This document shows, one piece after another, positions 46,804 to 55,786 of a stretch of DNA of 60,459 nt. Below the pieces are notes generated by a model. It saw nothing but the letters and a program-made list of their open reading frames with translations. It was not told the DNA's origin and did not search any database. Both the position numbers and the translations under genes were made by a program. This DNA comes from an uncultured Rhodospirillales bacterium. Its GTDB lineage: Bacteria > Pseudomonadota > Alphaproteobacteria > CACIAM-22H2. Every line of letters begins with the position of its first letter. The first letter of the stretch is position 1. The stretch covers positions 1-60,459 of the forward strand of contig CALANV010000001.1 of assembly GCA_937926175.1 (NCBI GenBank). The letters run 5' to 3'.

Positions 46804-48966
46804 GTGGCCTACATTTCGATCACTGACTTCGGTGCAAAGGGCGACGGCAAGACGGACAACCGCAGCGCGCTCCAGCAGGCGTTCAACTATGCCAAGGCGA
46901 ACAACGTAGACGTGTACATTCCGGCTGGCGTCTTCGCTCATTCCGGCACTCTGTCGGCCGACGGCATCCGGATTTTCGGCGACGGCGACAGTTCGGTGCT
47001 GAAGTCGACGCAGTTCGGCCAGGAGGCCTTAATCCTGCGCGGCGACGGCGTTTCGGTCTCCGACATCCGCATGGAAGGCGTCGGCAGCAGCCGCCTGACC
47101 ACCGATGAAAGCGTCCAGATCCTGGTTCAGAACGCGACCAACTTCACGATCGAGCGCGTCCACATCAACGGGTCGTCTAGCGCCGGCATCAAGGTCAATC
47201 GAAGCAGCTTCGGCTACATCGCCGACAATCTCATCGAAAACACGCGCGCCGACTCGATCCACATGGTCCTCGGCTCGCACGACATCCTGGTCGAGCGCAA
47301 CCGGACTCTCTATTCCGGTGACGACGGCATCTCGGTGGTGAGTTACCAGGGCGGCGGGATAGTGAGTAACATCACGATCCGCAACAACGAGACCCTCTAC
47401 AACAAGGGCGGACGCGGCATCGCGGTTCTCGGCGGCCGTGACGTCCTGATCCAGGACAACCTCGTCGAGGGCGGCACTGCCGATCGGGCCGGCATCTACA
47501 TTGCGGCGGAACGCGAGTGGAACACCGAGAGCGTCTATAACGTCCGCGTGACCGGCAACACGATTAAGGACGCCGGCGGCCTGTCGGTCGGCCATGGTGC
47601 GATCACGCTCTACAACTCGCAACCCGGCGCCGTGATCCAGGACGTCATCGTCGACAACAATGAGATCCACAACCCGCGCAAGATGGGCATCCTCACCCTC
47701 GGCAGCGGGGAGCAGGAGATCACCCTTTACAACAACAAGATGTATGGCGGCAGCTACGGCCTCCTCGTCGACCTGGGCAACACCACCATCTCGACCAGCG
47801 AGCCGCCGCCTCCCCCAAGCGGATCGGATCCCGATCCGAATCCGAATCCGAACCCGAATCCCGCACCGGGCACGATCACGGGCACGTCGGGCCACGACGT
47901 GCTGAACGGGACGGACGCCGGCGAGACCATCAACGGCCTAGCCGGCAATGACCGGATCGACGGTGGTGCCGGCAACGACCGGATCGACGGTGGCGAAGGC
48001 GACGATGTGATCTTCGGCGGCGAGGGCGACGACATCATCATCGGCGGGCCCGGCGTCGACATCGCCGCCTACAAGGGCGTGTCGACCGACTTCGCCATCA
48101 CGATCGGCAAAGAATCGATCACGGTCAGGGACCTGAACCCGGACGACGGCGACGAGGGCACCGATACCGTCATGCAGCCCATGGGCCAACTCCAGTTCGC
48201 CGACCGCATCGTGTTCGTCGACGGCCGCAACAACGCGCCGGTCGCCGTGACCGACAAGGCGAGCACCGACGAGGACACCGTCGTCAAGGGCTCGGTCTTG
48301 GCGAACGACGTCGATTTCGACAAGGATCCCCTCACGGTCACGGCCGGAACCTTCACCACCGCCCAGGGTGCGACCCTGACGCTGGCGGCGGATGGGACCT
48401 TCACCTACGACCCGCGCAATGCCGCGAAGCTGCAGGCGCTCGACACCGGGCAGAGCGTCGTCGACACCTTCACCTACCGGGTCAGCGACGGAAAGGGCGG
48501 CACCGCGAACGGTACGCTCGAGATCACCGTGACCGGCGTCATCGACGGCAACACGCAGCCGGGCACGATCACGGGCACGTCGGGCCACGACGTGCTGAAC
48601 GGAACGGACGCCGGCGAGACCATCAATGGCCTGGCCGGCAACGACTGGATCGATGGCGGTGCCGGCAACGACCGGATCGACGGCGGCGCCGGAGCCGACT
48701 GGCTGCGCGGCGGCCCCGGCGCGGATACGTTCGTGTTCGCCCCCGGCTACGGGCAGGACATCATCAACTGGATCGAGAATGGCGTCGACAAGGTCGACCT
48801 GAGCGCCTTCGGTCTCAGCGGCATGAACGATCTTGCCGAAGCGGCGAAGACGAGCACGGGGGTGGCGGAGAACGGGGCCTCCTATGTCATCCTCGATTTC
48901 GGGAACGGCGACCGGCTGATGCTCAATGGCATCAGCAAGGTGGCGGCCGAACACATCATCTTCTGA
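46804..48966 (+). CDS. RTX protein with beta-helix domain, probably type I secreted
   Basis: A 720-aa protein without signal peptide, starting GTG at 46804 after AAGGGAG. Residues 1-325 are a pectate-lyase-superfamily beta-helix (ISITDFGAKGDGKTDNRSAL, GDDGISVVSY, RGIAVLGGRDVLIQDNLVEG). A Pro/Asn-rich linker (DPNPNPNPNPAP) follows. RTX block 1 (GNDRIDGGAGND, 355-415), a VCBS/cadherin-like domain (EDTVVKGSVLANDVDFDKDP, about 490-580) and RTX block 2 (585-640) come next. The C-terminal region GADTFVFAPGYGQDIINW and the AEHIIF end are type I secretion-like. It probably acts on extracellular polysaccharide. No HlyB/HlyD genes are nearby. Confidence 0.88.
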   Translation: MAYISITDFGAKGDGKTDNRSALQQAFNYAKANNVDVYIPAGVFAHSGTLSADGIRIFGDGDSSVLKSTQFGQEALILRGDGVSVSDIRMEGVGSSRLTTDESVQILVQNATNFTIERVHINGSSSAGIKVNRSSFGYIADNLIENTRADSIHMVLGSHDILVERNRTLYSGDDGISVVSYQGGGIVSNITIRNNETLYNKGGRGIAVLGGRDVLIQDNLVEGGTADRAGIYIAAEREWNTESVYNVRVTGNTIKDAGGLSVGHGAITLYNSQPGAVIQDVIVDNNEIHNPRKMGILTLGSGEQEITLYNNKMYGGSYGLLVDLGNTTISTSEPPPPPSGSDPDPNPNPNPNPAPGTITGTSGHDVLNGTDAGETINGLAGNDRIDGGAGNDRIDGGEGDDVIFGGEGDDIIIGGPGVDIAAYKGVSTDFAITIGKESITVRDLNPDDGDEGTDTVMQPMGQLQFADRIVFVDGRNNAPVAVTDKASTDEDTVVKGSVLANDVDFDKDPLTVTAGTFTTAQGATLTLAADGTFTYDPRNAAKLQALDTGQSVVDTFTYRVSDGKGGTANGTLEITVTGVIDGNTQPGTITGTSGHDVLNGTDAGETINGLAGNDWIDGGAGNDRIDGGAGADWLRGGPGADTFVFAPGYGQDIINWIENGVDKVDLSAFGLSGMNDLAEAAKTSTGVAENGASYVILDFGNGDRLMLNGISKVAAEHIIF
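47866..47994 (+). repeat. Internal RTX repeat, copy 1 (129 bp)
   Basis: Near-identical to 48559-48687, with only a handful of silent or conservative differences. It encodes GTITGTSGHDVLNGTDAGE and the first calcium-binding nonapeptides. It is separated from copy 2 by exactly 693 bases (231 codons). Confidence 0.9.
48559..48687 (+). repeat. Internal RTX repeat, copy 2 (129 bp)
   Basis: The second copy of the RTX module start. Recombination with copy 1 would delete the VCBS-like domain in frame. Confidence 0.9.
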
Positions 48967-48978
48967 TACAGGACGCTG

Positions 48979-49005
48979 GGCTCAGGCGCCGCCGACGCCT
49001 GAGCC
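48979..49005 (+). terminator. Hairpin after the RTX gene
   Basis: GGCTCAGGCG / CGCCTGAGCC, 10-bp perfect stem and 7-base loop, 13 bases past the stop codon. No T-tract follows. It may act together with the next hairpin. Confidence 0.5.
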
Positions 49006-49027
49006 GAAGCACCCCGGCGCAACTCGT

Positions 49028-49055
49028 GCGGCGACGGCCGATCGGCCGTCGCCGC
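49028..49055 (+). terminator. Rho-independent terminator of the RTX gene
   Basis: GCGGCGACGGCC / GGCCGTCGCCGC with a GATC loop, followed by GTCATTTTGG. A strong 12-bp stem plus T-run fits a rightward intrinsic terminator. Confidence 0.75.
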
Positions 49056-49289
49056 GTCATTTTGGTCTACCGTTCCGGACCTGGTTGCCTCGGATGTGAC
49101 CCGCGAGCCCGAACGACGACGCGTCTGAAACCGCGCGTTTCCGATCGGAAGCGTCCGTCGGTGAGGCGCCGGCGCGACCATCGTGCTGCATTGCAAATTT
49201 CGGTCTTATCGAATGAAGGAACCGGGCGTACCGTCCGGTCGTTGCAAAATCATTCGCACAACCCTCCGGTTGCGGAGGCCAGAGGCCGT

Positions 49290-49745
49290 ATGCCCGTGCG
49301 TGCCGGTACACCCCATTTCCGTACGACGTTCCCGCGCCAGACGGCCGGCCGTGCGTCCCGACTTGCACGCACCGACGGCACGCCGCTCCGCGTTCTGATC
49401 GTCGAAGATGAGTATTTCACCCGGCTGCAATTGAAGCAAATGCTCGAGGAACTGTGCGCCAAGGTCATCGCCACGACGAGTCATGGCGCGATGGCCATCG
49501 TTCTCAGCGAGCTCTATCGACCCGACATCGTCCTGATGGACATCCGTATCGACGGCAGCATGGATGGCATCGAAGCCGCGCGCTGGATCCTCGACCGCCT
49601 CGCGATCCCGGTCGTCTTCGTCTCGGGATACGACGATGCGACGATGCGGGCCTGCATCGCGGGCCTCTCGGGGCCGGAGCTTGTCGTGAAGCCGATCGTC
49701 AGTGAGCAGCTCGAGGCCGCGATCCGGCGCGCCTGTGATCTGTAA
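49290..49745 (+). CDS. Single-domain response regulator (receiver)
   Basis: A 151-aa protein. The CheY-like receiver starts at residue 33: LIVEDEYFTRLQL holds the acidic pocket, VLMDIRIDGSMDGIEAA the phospho-acceptor Asp, FVSGYDD the switch Ser, and LVVKPIVSEQLEAAI the Lys. There is no output domain, so it works by protein contacts. The ATG at 49290 is used. The frame upstream overlaps the RTX terminator and is not family-like. No sensor kinase is nearby. Confidence 0.85.
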   Translation: MPVRAGTPHFRTTFPRQTAGRASRLARTDGTPLRVLIVEDEYFTRLQLKQMLEELCAKVIATTSHGAMAIVLSELYRPDIVLMDIRIDGSMDGIEAARWILDRLAIPVVFVSGYDDATMRACIAGLSGPELVVKPIVSEQLEAAIRRACDL

Positions 49746-50019
49746 TGCGCGGCTCCCGGCACTTTTTTCTCGTTTGCACGCCTCCCCGCCCGAGCTGCGG
49801 TCGCGCGAGCGCGCGCAGTGGCATCGGAAGCGCAGATCGCCGAAATCGCGGCAGGCCTGCAGCCGGAACGGTTTGGCCCCTCGGCCGACGCTGCGACCGG
49901 TGCGCCGATCGTCGGGCCCGATAACGTCGTCGAGAGCGGGAAGTGCTTGCCGTCACAGCTAGTACCAGTAATGCGAGAGATGTCGATCACGTCAACATTG
50001 CCGTATATGGCGACCTTGC

Positions 50020-50280
50020 ATGAAGCGCATTGTCTACATCCGTCCGGAGGGGGATTTCGTTCATCCGGCGCCGATGGGACAGGTAACCTTAGTCAATGAA
50101 GTGGGCGATTGGATGTCTGAGCCTATTCCAGTGCCCGTCTACCCAGGCCGTATGACTCCGGAAAGTGAGGACGAATTTATCGCGCGCATCATGGCGAAGG
50201 ATGTGCCGCCCGACGCGACCGATGTCCGCGTGGTTGATCCGTCTGAATTGGAAGAGATCACCGGGGCGCCGGAGCCTTGA
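50020..50280 (+). CDS. Truncated prophage small protein
   Basis: An 86-aa protein with the segment ESEDEFIARIMAKDVPPDAT then DVRVVD. This is typical of small proteins next to tail genes in alphaproteobacterial prophages, which usually continue with IP-DRTFR-AW. Here the C-terminus ends early (ELEEITGAPEP), so it looks truncated or diverged. Its end overlaps the convergent methyltransferase by 23 bases. Confidence 0.55.
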   Translation: MKRIVYIRPEGDFVHPAPMGQVTLVNEVGDWMSEPIPVPVYPGRMTPESEDEFIARIMAKDVPPDATDVRVVDPSELEEITGAPEP

Positions 50281-51025
50281 TCGCTACGGCTTCGAACTCG
50301 CGCGCAAACAGAAAGCGGATGAGATCGTGACGCGCCGCGACGGCGTTCAGCCGGCGGATTAACTTTTGTCCAGGCATCGGCCACTTCCAGACGCTCCGCG
50401 GCAGGACAGTGGCGTTGACCGTGAAGATTTCGATGTGCTCGAAGTCGGCCAGCGCCTCACGAACCATCGCGCGGCTATAGGTTCTGGCCGGCCCGTTTTT
50501 TCGGCGCAGGGATGGGATGAGGACTTGGGCAATGTAGTTCTGCAGCCCCTCAAGGTTCCATCGGGCTGGGAACGAAGCAGTAAAGAGTGCTTTGCCGCCC
50601 GGCTTCAGAATGCGGTGCATCTCGCGAATCATCTCACGGGCGACGTCGTGCGGGTTGTGCAGCAGAACGGCTGACGTAAAGATGAGATCAGCCGATGCGT
50701 CGTCGAGCGGTATCGGCGGCATGTTTGCCAACATACGCTTCGCGCGCTCAGCGACACCGTGGTCCTTCGTGATCTGATCAAACCGCGCCAGCATTTCAAC
50801 CGACACATCTAGGCCGATCAAGCACAACGCCGGTTTTGCGCGAAGGATCGGGACGGCAACGCGGCCATAGCCGCAGCCGACATCGACGATGGTCCCGCTC
50901 TCCGGGATGTATGGCCAGAACCATTCGGGAAACTTGATGAACGGATCGTCGCTTCGCACACCGGCGGCCGACCACACGGCGCCGTGTTCGGTAACAGACT
51001 TATCCCAAGCTTCCACTGCTTGCAT
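50258..51025 (-). CDS. Class I SAM-dependent methyltransferase
   Basis: A 255-aa methyltransferase. Motif I is IVDVGCGYGRVAVPIL (about residues 45-60), followed by LIGLDVSVEM. SADLIFTSAVLLHN and KPGGKALFTASFPARW mark the remaining core. It could methylate a sugar, lipid or phage-related target. It lies inverted between prophage fragments and may be a passenger gene. The start at 51025 is supported by the core reaching its normal N-terminal distance. Confidence 0.85.
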   Translation of the reverse strand: MQAVEAWDKSVTEHGAVWSAAGVRSDDPFIKFPEWFWPYIPESGTIVDVGCGYGRVAVPILRAKPALCLIGLDVSVEMLARFDQITKDHGVAERAKRMLANMPPIPLDDASADLIFTSAVLLHNPHDVAREMIREMHRILKPGGKALFTASFPARWNLEGLQNYIAQVLIPSLRRKNGPARTYSRAMVREALADFEHIEIFTVNATVLPRSVWKWPMPGQKLIRRLNAVAARHDLIRFLFAREFEAVAIKAPAPR

Positions 51026-51336
51026 GCAACACCCTAGAGCGCCCCGGACCTCCGGTGGAGCGAAGGTCAGGAAAGATTACCACAACCAAACGTTGATGGC
51101 GAGGTGCTCCGGTGTCGTCACACCTGTTCGTGGCCGTCGCCGTGCATTGAGGGCATGCCGGGCTGATGACACGGTCGGTGGCGTCCACATAAGCATGGGG
51201 GCTGCCGTGACCTGGGGTCATGAGCTGAGCGGCGCGATCAGGGCCGGTCGGGCCCGCCATCAGCGCCATGGTCGGCGTGTCGATGCGTCATGCTACGCTG
51301 GTCCAGAAAGGACGGCGTCGCTTTTGGTCGCTGTAG
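51026..51336. other. Gap between methyltransferase and holin-like gene
   Basis: 311 bases with no gene seen. It probably contains the methyltransferase promoter and former prophage DNA. Confidence 0.35.
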
Positions 51337-51366
51337 TTGGCCCTGGAATCTCCAACAGTCATCGGC

Positions 51367-51528
51367 ATGGGAATCGTTGGTGGTGGCCTTGCCGTGTACC
51401 TCGGTGCGCCTCAGCCGGTCGCATGGGCGATCTCCGCGATCATGGGATGGCTCGGGCCGATGGCCCTGTCCGCAATCTTCGCACGCATTACTGGCGTGCA
51501 GGTTCCAACGGACTCGAACGCACGATGA
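51367..51528 (+). CDS. Holin-like small membrane protein
   Basis: A 53-aa protein (MGIVGGGLAVYLGAPQPVAW...) with two short hydrophobic helices and a hydrophilic tail. It could start ten codons earlier at TTG 51337. Its stop overlaps the ATG of the next frame (ATGA), the usual layout of phage holin and spanin genes. The call rests on size, topology and context. Confidence 0.45.
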   Translation: MGIVGGGLAVYLGAPQPVAWAISAIMGWLGPMALSAIFARITGVQVPTDSNAR

Positions 51529-51734
51529 ACGCCCATCACCTCGTCAACCAGCTCATCGTTCACAAGGGGTTGAAGCTCAAGCCGAGCGCGACGCCGCACT
51601 CGCGCGCGCCGACCGGGTCCGAATCATCATCCGGGACGTGGACCATGTGCCCGACTCTGAGGACGGCCCGGTTGCCGACGTGCTTCGCTGCACTCTTGAT
51701 GGCCTGCACCAACTCCAAACAATACCCGCCCTAG
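51525..51734 (+). pseudogene. Frameshifted Rz/spanin-like gene
   Basis: Starts with ATG overlapping the holin-like stop (MNAHHLVNQLIVHKG), then loses protein character in its own frame. Another rightward reading frame continues with EAQAERDAALARADRVRIII and a short acidic segment to about 51740. This implies a one-base indel near 51565-51575. It is possibly a prophage lysis gene in decay. Confidence 0.45.
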
Positions 51735-51845
51735 TTGGTCGAAACCCGGGTCGAAAAGATCAAAGTGCCTGACGCGCTGCTCACCTGCGCGCCGATGCCG
51801 GACGTGTCGTTCGCTACGCGACAGCGGAACGTGGACGCCTATGCC
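51735..51845 (+). pseudogene. Rz1-like fragment
   Basis: A TTG-led segment with KVPDALLTCAPMPDVSFATR then QRNVDAY, similar to short phage Rz1/lysis-associated proteins with their P-LL-C-P-P pattern. After about residue 37 the frame becomes non-protein-like, so only a fragment is called. Confidence 0.4.
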
Positions 51846-51899
51846 CCGGTTCCACGACGAACATGCGACCAGCGTCCTGGATGCGTAGCATCTCCCCTC

Positions 51900-52353
51900 G
51901 AAGCTCGGAATCCGAGCACTGATTTCAACAAAATGTTCCTTGCATACTATCTGGGGAACCTCAGCGTGCAGGCCGTTCAAAGAAGGACACTGTTGGGTGG
52001 GTTACGCGTTCTGGGTTCGAAATGGCAACCTCAGTTCTCTGCCGCGAGGGGAACGGCTCAGATATCTCCAACTGCTGCTCGAAATTCTCGCTGTGGAGTC
52101 TAGCAGCACAGTCAACTCAGGTGAATGTTACCTTCTCCGCATCTCGGCCGATTTCGCGACGTTGTATCCCCTCCCGCTTTCCAGTCACCATACATGACGT
52201 GGCCGATCGAGCAATCCTGGACGACTTCATCGCTCTTGAGTGCAAGATCTCTGGCACGAACCATCGATTGCCGTGCGCCGACATGCGCGGGCCCGCGCGG
52301 ATAGAGGCAGTGGAGCGTGGCGTGCACATGCGAACGCGCCATCGCGGACGAGT
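51900..52353. other. 454-base gap beyond the prophage fragments
   Basis: No gene seen. It is locally less GC-rich than the chromosome average, in keeping with decayed phage DNA. Confidence 0.35.
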
Positions 52354-53457
52354 TCAGCCAGGAAACTCGACAACAACGCGCAAACTGTCGCCGCGACGCA
52401 TGAGCTCAAACCCTTCATTGATCTCGTCGAGGCGGATGCGGTAGGTGATGAGTTCGTCGAGCTTGAGCGCCCCGTCGAGATACGATTGCGCAAGCTGTGG
52501 AAAATCCCGCGCGGGGCGAGCGCCGCCATACGAGGAACGTATGATCCGCTTCTCACCCATGAGCGCTCCCCACCGGAAGCCGACCTTCTGGTCGACATGA
52601 ACCTTGCCGAGAAGAACCAAGTGACCCCCGGGCCGTGTAATTTCCGGCGCCAGCGCGAACGCCGGTAAGCTTCCAGCTGCCTCGAACACGTAGTCGGCCC
52701 CGCGGCCACCCGTTAGGTTCCGAACCACCGAAACTGTGTCGTCACCTGCCACAATCGTGTGCGTGGCCCCGAACGTCTGCGCCTGCGTCAAACGCGCCGG
52801 TTCGCGATCGATCGCGATGATCCGCCCAGCCCCGGCCATCCGCGCACCTTGGATTACGTTGAGACCGACGGCGCCGCAGCCAATCACGGCGACCGAGGAG
52901 CCATAGGCAACCGGCGCGACCCGGGTGGCAGCACCGACCCCTGTCATCACTCCGCAGCCGATCACACAGGCGCGGTCGAAAGGAATATCCGCAGGGACCT
53001 TAACCGCCGCCTGTTCGGAGACGATGCAATACTCGGCGAACGCCCCTAGGAACATGAGGTTGTGCAGCGACCGTCCATTCAACGACAGGCGCGGAACGCC
53101 GTCGAAAGCAGTGGCTTTTTGACCCATCGCGAGATAGGTCTCGCACAAGATCGGCTGACCCTGCTCGCAATAGAAGCAATGTCCGCAATGCGGATTCCAG
53201 GATAGGACCACGTGGTCGCCCGGCCCAACGCGTGTGACGCCGGCACCGACCCGCTCCACCACACCAGCCGCCTCGTGGCCTAAGATGATTGGCATTGGAT
53301 AACTCAGTTGACCGTCGATCACCTCGAGATCGGTGTGACAGAGCCCCGCAGCACGCATGCGGACGAGGACATCCCCGTCGCGAAGCGCGGACACTTCAGC
53401 CGTCTCGATGCGCACCCCCTCCCCAGGTTTGTGAAGAACGGCCGCTCGAAACTCCAT
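52354..53457 (-). CDS. Zinc-dependent alcohol dehydrogenase (class III-like)
   Basis: A 367-aa NAD(P)-dependent medium-chain dehydrogenase. The catalytic zinc has GLCHTD and GHEAAG. The structural zinc has four Cys in CGHCFYCEQGQPILC. A Rossmann core is AVIGCGAVGLNVIQGARMAG. It resembles S-(hydroxymethyl)glutathione/NDMA-type dehydrogenases, but the exact substrate is open. It is last in the GntR-TRAP-dioxygenase cluster, so it may oxidise the product of the dioxygenase. Confidence 0.9.
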   Translation of the reverse strand: MEFRAAVLHKPGEGVRIETAEVSALRDGDVLVRMRAAGLCHTDLEVIDGQLSYPMPIILGHEAAGVVERVGAGVTRVGPGDHVVLSWNPHCGHCFYCEQGQPILCETYLAMGQKATAFDGVPRLSLNGRSLHNLMFLGAFAEYCIVSEQAAVKVPADIPFDRACVIGCGVMTGVGAATRVAPVAYGSSVAVIGCGAVGLNVIQGARMAGAGRIIAIDREPARLTQAQTFGATHTIVAGDDTVSVVRNLTGGRGADYVFEAAGSLPAFALAPEITRPGGHLVLLGKVHVDQKVGFRWGALMGEKRIIRSSYGGARPARDFPQLAQSYLDGALKLDELITYRIRLDEINEGFELMRRGDSLRVVVEFPG

Positions 53458-53482
53458 GTCCCCCTCGTTCGTGTTCCGTCGT

Positions 53483-53513
53483 GCGCCGGGCGTCCCAAAG
53501 GGACGCCCGGCGC
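53483..53513 (-). promoter_or_regulatory. Strong hairpin between dioxygenase and dehydrogenase genes
   Basis: Perfect 14-bp stem (GCGCCGGGCGTCCC) with an AAA loop in the 85-base gap. No T-tract lies on either side. It is likely an mRNA-stabilising or processing element, or a weak attenuator that lowers dehydrogenase expression. Confidence 0.5.
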
Positions 53514-53542
53514 CTTGCCATGTCGACGCGATGGCCTAACGT

Positions 53543-54400
53543 TTACCCCGCGTTACGCTTCGCTTCCGGATCGTCATATGATTGTACTTTTGTGCCACGA
53601 TAGAGGATCGCTGCGTTGCGCTCGGTGATCTTCTTGTGAAGCGCCACGAGCTCGGGATCCATGTCCCGTGTCGGCCGGGGTTCGTGCTCGAAGGTCCGAT
53701 ACTCATCGACTCCGCGAACCAGCGTCGCGCTGTCATCCCCCTCGAGCTGACGCACATAGGTCGGGATATAGCGGATGGCAAAGCCGATCCGGCGCTTGTC
53801 GGACGGGTTCGGCGGAGACCCATGTATGATCCGGACATGGTGAAGCGACATCTCGCCGGGGCGCAGGTCGATGCGTACCGCCTTGGACTTGTCGACATCG
53901 ACCATGATCTCCTGCCCACGTGTCAGGAGGTTGTTCTTGTCGAAAGTATCGCGGTGCGGGATCTGATCCATCACATGGGTCCCGGGGATCACCTCCATGG
54001 CACCGTTCTCCGCATCACTCTCGGAGAGAGCGACCCACGCAGTCACGACATCAGGCTTGCTCAGGCCCCAGTAGGTCGAATCCTGGTGCCACGACACGAA
54101 GGCGGGATTGCGGGGCTCCTTGATGAAGAAGTTCGTGGTCCAGCACAGAATGTTCGGCCCGTAGAGATCCTCGACCGCATCCAGGATCTTTTCGTGGTGA
54201 ACAAGGTCATTGAGCCATGTGAACAGCAGATGGGATTTATGGCGCAAACTGCCGCGCAGAGGGCCGCCGTTCTCGCGCTCATAGGCCTCGAGTCGGCCGC
54301 GGAGCTCGGCAGCCTCCTCTTCCGACATGATACGAATCGGCGCCAGATATCCGTCCCTGTGATAGCGGTCGATCTGCTCTTGAGTCAGGAATTTCGGCAT
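53543..54400 (-). CDS. Phytanoyl-CoA dioxygenase (PhyH) family hydroxylase
   Basis: A 285-aa Fe(II)/2-oxoglutarate oxygenase. The metal triad is visible as SWHQDSTYW (His, Asp) and the distal His in HHVRIIHGSPPN, with the following Arg in DKRRIGFAIRY binding 2-oxoglutarate. The start MPKFLTQEQIDRYHRDGYLA is typical. The ATG at 54400 follows AAGGAGGAA. It probably hydroxylates the substrate brought in by the TRAP transporter. The substrate is unknown. Confidence 0.92.
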   Translation of the reverse strand: MPKFLTQEQIDRYHRDGYLAPIRIMSEEEAAELRGRLEAYERENGGPLRGSLRHKSHLLFTWLNDLVHHEKILDAVEDLYGPNILCWTTNFFIKEPRNPAFVSWHQDSTYWGLSKPDVVTAWVALSESDAENGAMEVIPGTHVMDQIPHRDTFDKNNLLTRGQEIMVDVDKSKAVRIDLRPGEMSLHHVRIIHGSPPNPSDKRRIGFAIRYIPTYVRQLEGDDSATLVRGVDEYRTFEHEPRPTRDMDPELVALHKKITERNAAILYRGTKVQSYDDPEAKRNAG

Positions 54401-54472
54401 GACGATCTTCCTCCTTGAACTTCGAATCAATCTCGATCTCGCCGTCGCGTACGCGTGAAATAACCTCGCTCC

Positions 54473-55786
54473 TCACCGCATCGTGCCTGGCAGCCAAAGG
54501 GCAATCTGTGGGAAGGCGATCACCAGCCCCAGCGCGATCAGTTGCAAACCGACGTACGGCAGCACGGATCGGAAGATATCCTGCAACGTCACCCCAGGCG
54601 GCGTTACGCCCTTGAGATAGAACGCAGCGGGCCCGAAAGGCGGTGATATGTAGGAGATCTGCATGTTCATGCAGAACAGAACGCCGAGCCAGACCGGATC
54701 GAAGCCAAGTTTCTGAGCAACGGGAACGAAGATTGGGGCAGTCAGGAGCAGAATTCCGATCCAGTCGATGAAGCAGCCCAGAACAATCCAGACGGCCATG
54801 ATGATCAGGAGGACCCCGAGGGGCGAAACCGGCAGATTCGCAAGAACGTCTTGAATCAGCCGGGTCCCGCCAGCGAGCGTATAGACGCCGATGAGCGCGG
54901 ACGAGCCGAAGAACAGCCAGTAGAGCATTGCGCTCACTTTGGCCGTGTCCTTCGCGGCTTTCACGACGCCGGACATGTCGAGCCTGCCGTTCGCGGCAGC
55001 CGCGATGAGCGCACCGATGACACCGACGCCGGCTGCTTCCGTCGGCGTCGCCCAGCCAAGATAGAGCGAACCTAAGACGCCGAAGACGATAAGCCCCGGA
55101 AGGACGAGACCGCGAAGTAATGCCAGCTTTTCGGCGAGCGGCATTTTGAGCTCGGCCTCGTCAGGCAGCGGTGCGATCGTTGGATCGCAATAGGAGCGAA
55201 AAAGAATGTAAGCGATATAAATCGCTGCCAGCAGAAGCCCTGGCAGCACGCCGGCGACGTAGAGCTGGCCCACCGATGTTCCCGTCGTCAGGCCATACAT
55301 GATGAATACCACGCTCGGCGGGATCAGAGTTGAGAGTCCTCCGCCCGCACACACACACCCGAGCGCGAGCTCTTTCTTGTAGCCGCGCGAGAGCATCGCC
55401 GGCAGCGCCACAACACCCATCGTGACGATCTCCGCCCCGATCACGCCGACCATGGTCGCCATCAGGGCACAAGAGAGAATCACCGCGACCGCAAGCCCGC
55501 CGCGCAACCGCCCTGCCCAGACGTACACCGCGCGAAAAATCGCCTCGGCGACGCCGGCCCGCTCGAGAATGCAGGCCATGAAAATAAAGAGTGGAACCGA
55601 GACGAGAACGTAATTCCCCATCAAGGTGAAGACCCGGCTTGTGATCAGCGTCAGGCCAGGCCAATCGAACAGCAGATAGGCGAAGATGACCGCGACCGCG
55701 CCCGTCGCGAAGGCAAGCGGCAGGCCGATGAGCAGCAGGGCAATGAAGACGACGACGAAGGCGATGCTGAGAAGTTCGATGCTCAT
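54473..55786 (-). CDS. TRAP transporter large permease (DctM)
   Basis: A 437-aa membrane protein with about 12 helices, typical DctM segments LLLIGLPLAFATGAVAVIFA, GGGLSTLIPPSVVFIMYGL, and the C-terminal FGPAAFYLKGVTPPGVTLQD. It is the channel of a Na+-coupled uptake system. Its ATG overlaps the stop of the small subunit (ATGA). The subunit set is complete with genes downstream of GntR. Confidence 0.93.
   Translation of the reverse strand: MSIELLSIAFVVVFIALLLIGLPLAFATGAVAVIFAYLLFDWPGLTLITSRVFTLMGNYVLVSVPLFIFMACILERAGVAEAIFRAVYVWAGRLRGGLAVAVILSCALMATMVGVIGAEIVTMGVVALPAMLSRGYKKELALGCVCAGGGLSTLIPPSVVFIMYGLTTGTSVGQLYVAGVLPGLLLAAIYIAYILFRSYCDPTIAPLPDEAELKMPLAEKLALLRGLVLPGLIVFGVLGSLYLGWATPTEAAGVGVIGALIAAAANGRLDMSGVVKAAKDTAKVSAMLYWLFFGSSALIGVYTLAGGTRLIQDVLANLPVSPLGVLLIIMAVWIVLGCFIDWIGILLLTAPIFVPVAQKLGFDPVWLGVLFCMNMQISYISPPFGPAAFYLKGVTPPGVTLQDIFRSVLPYVGLQLIALGLVIAFPQIALWLPGTMR

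Noticed and set aside
47866..48687. CRISPR-like array in the RTX gene
   Set aside because: Repeats are in-frame protein-coding calcium-binding modules, not spaced by unique short spacers.
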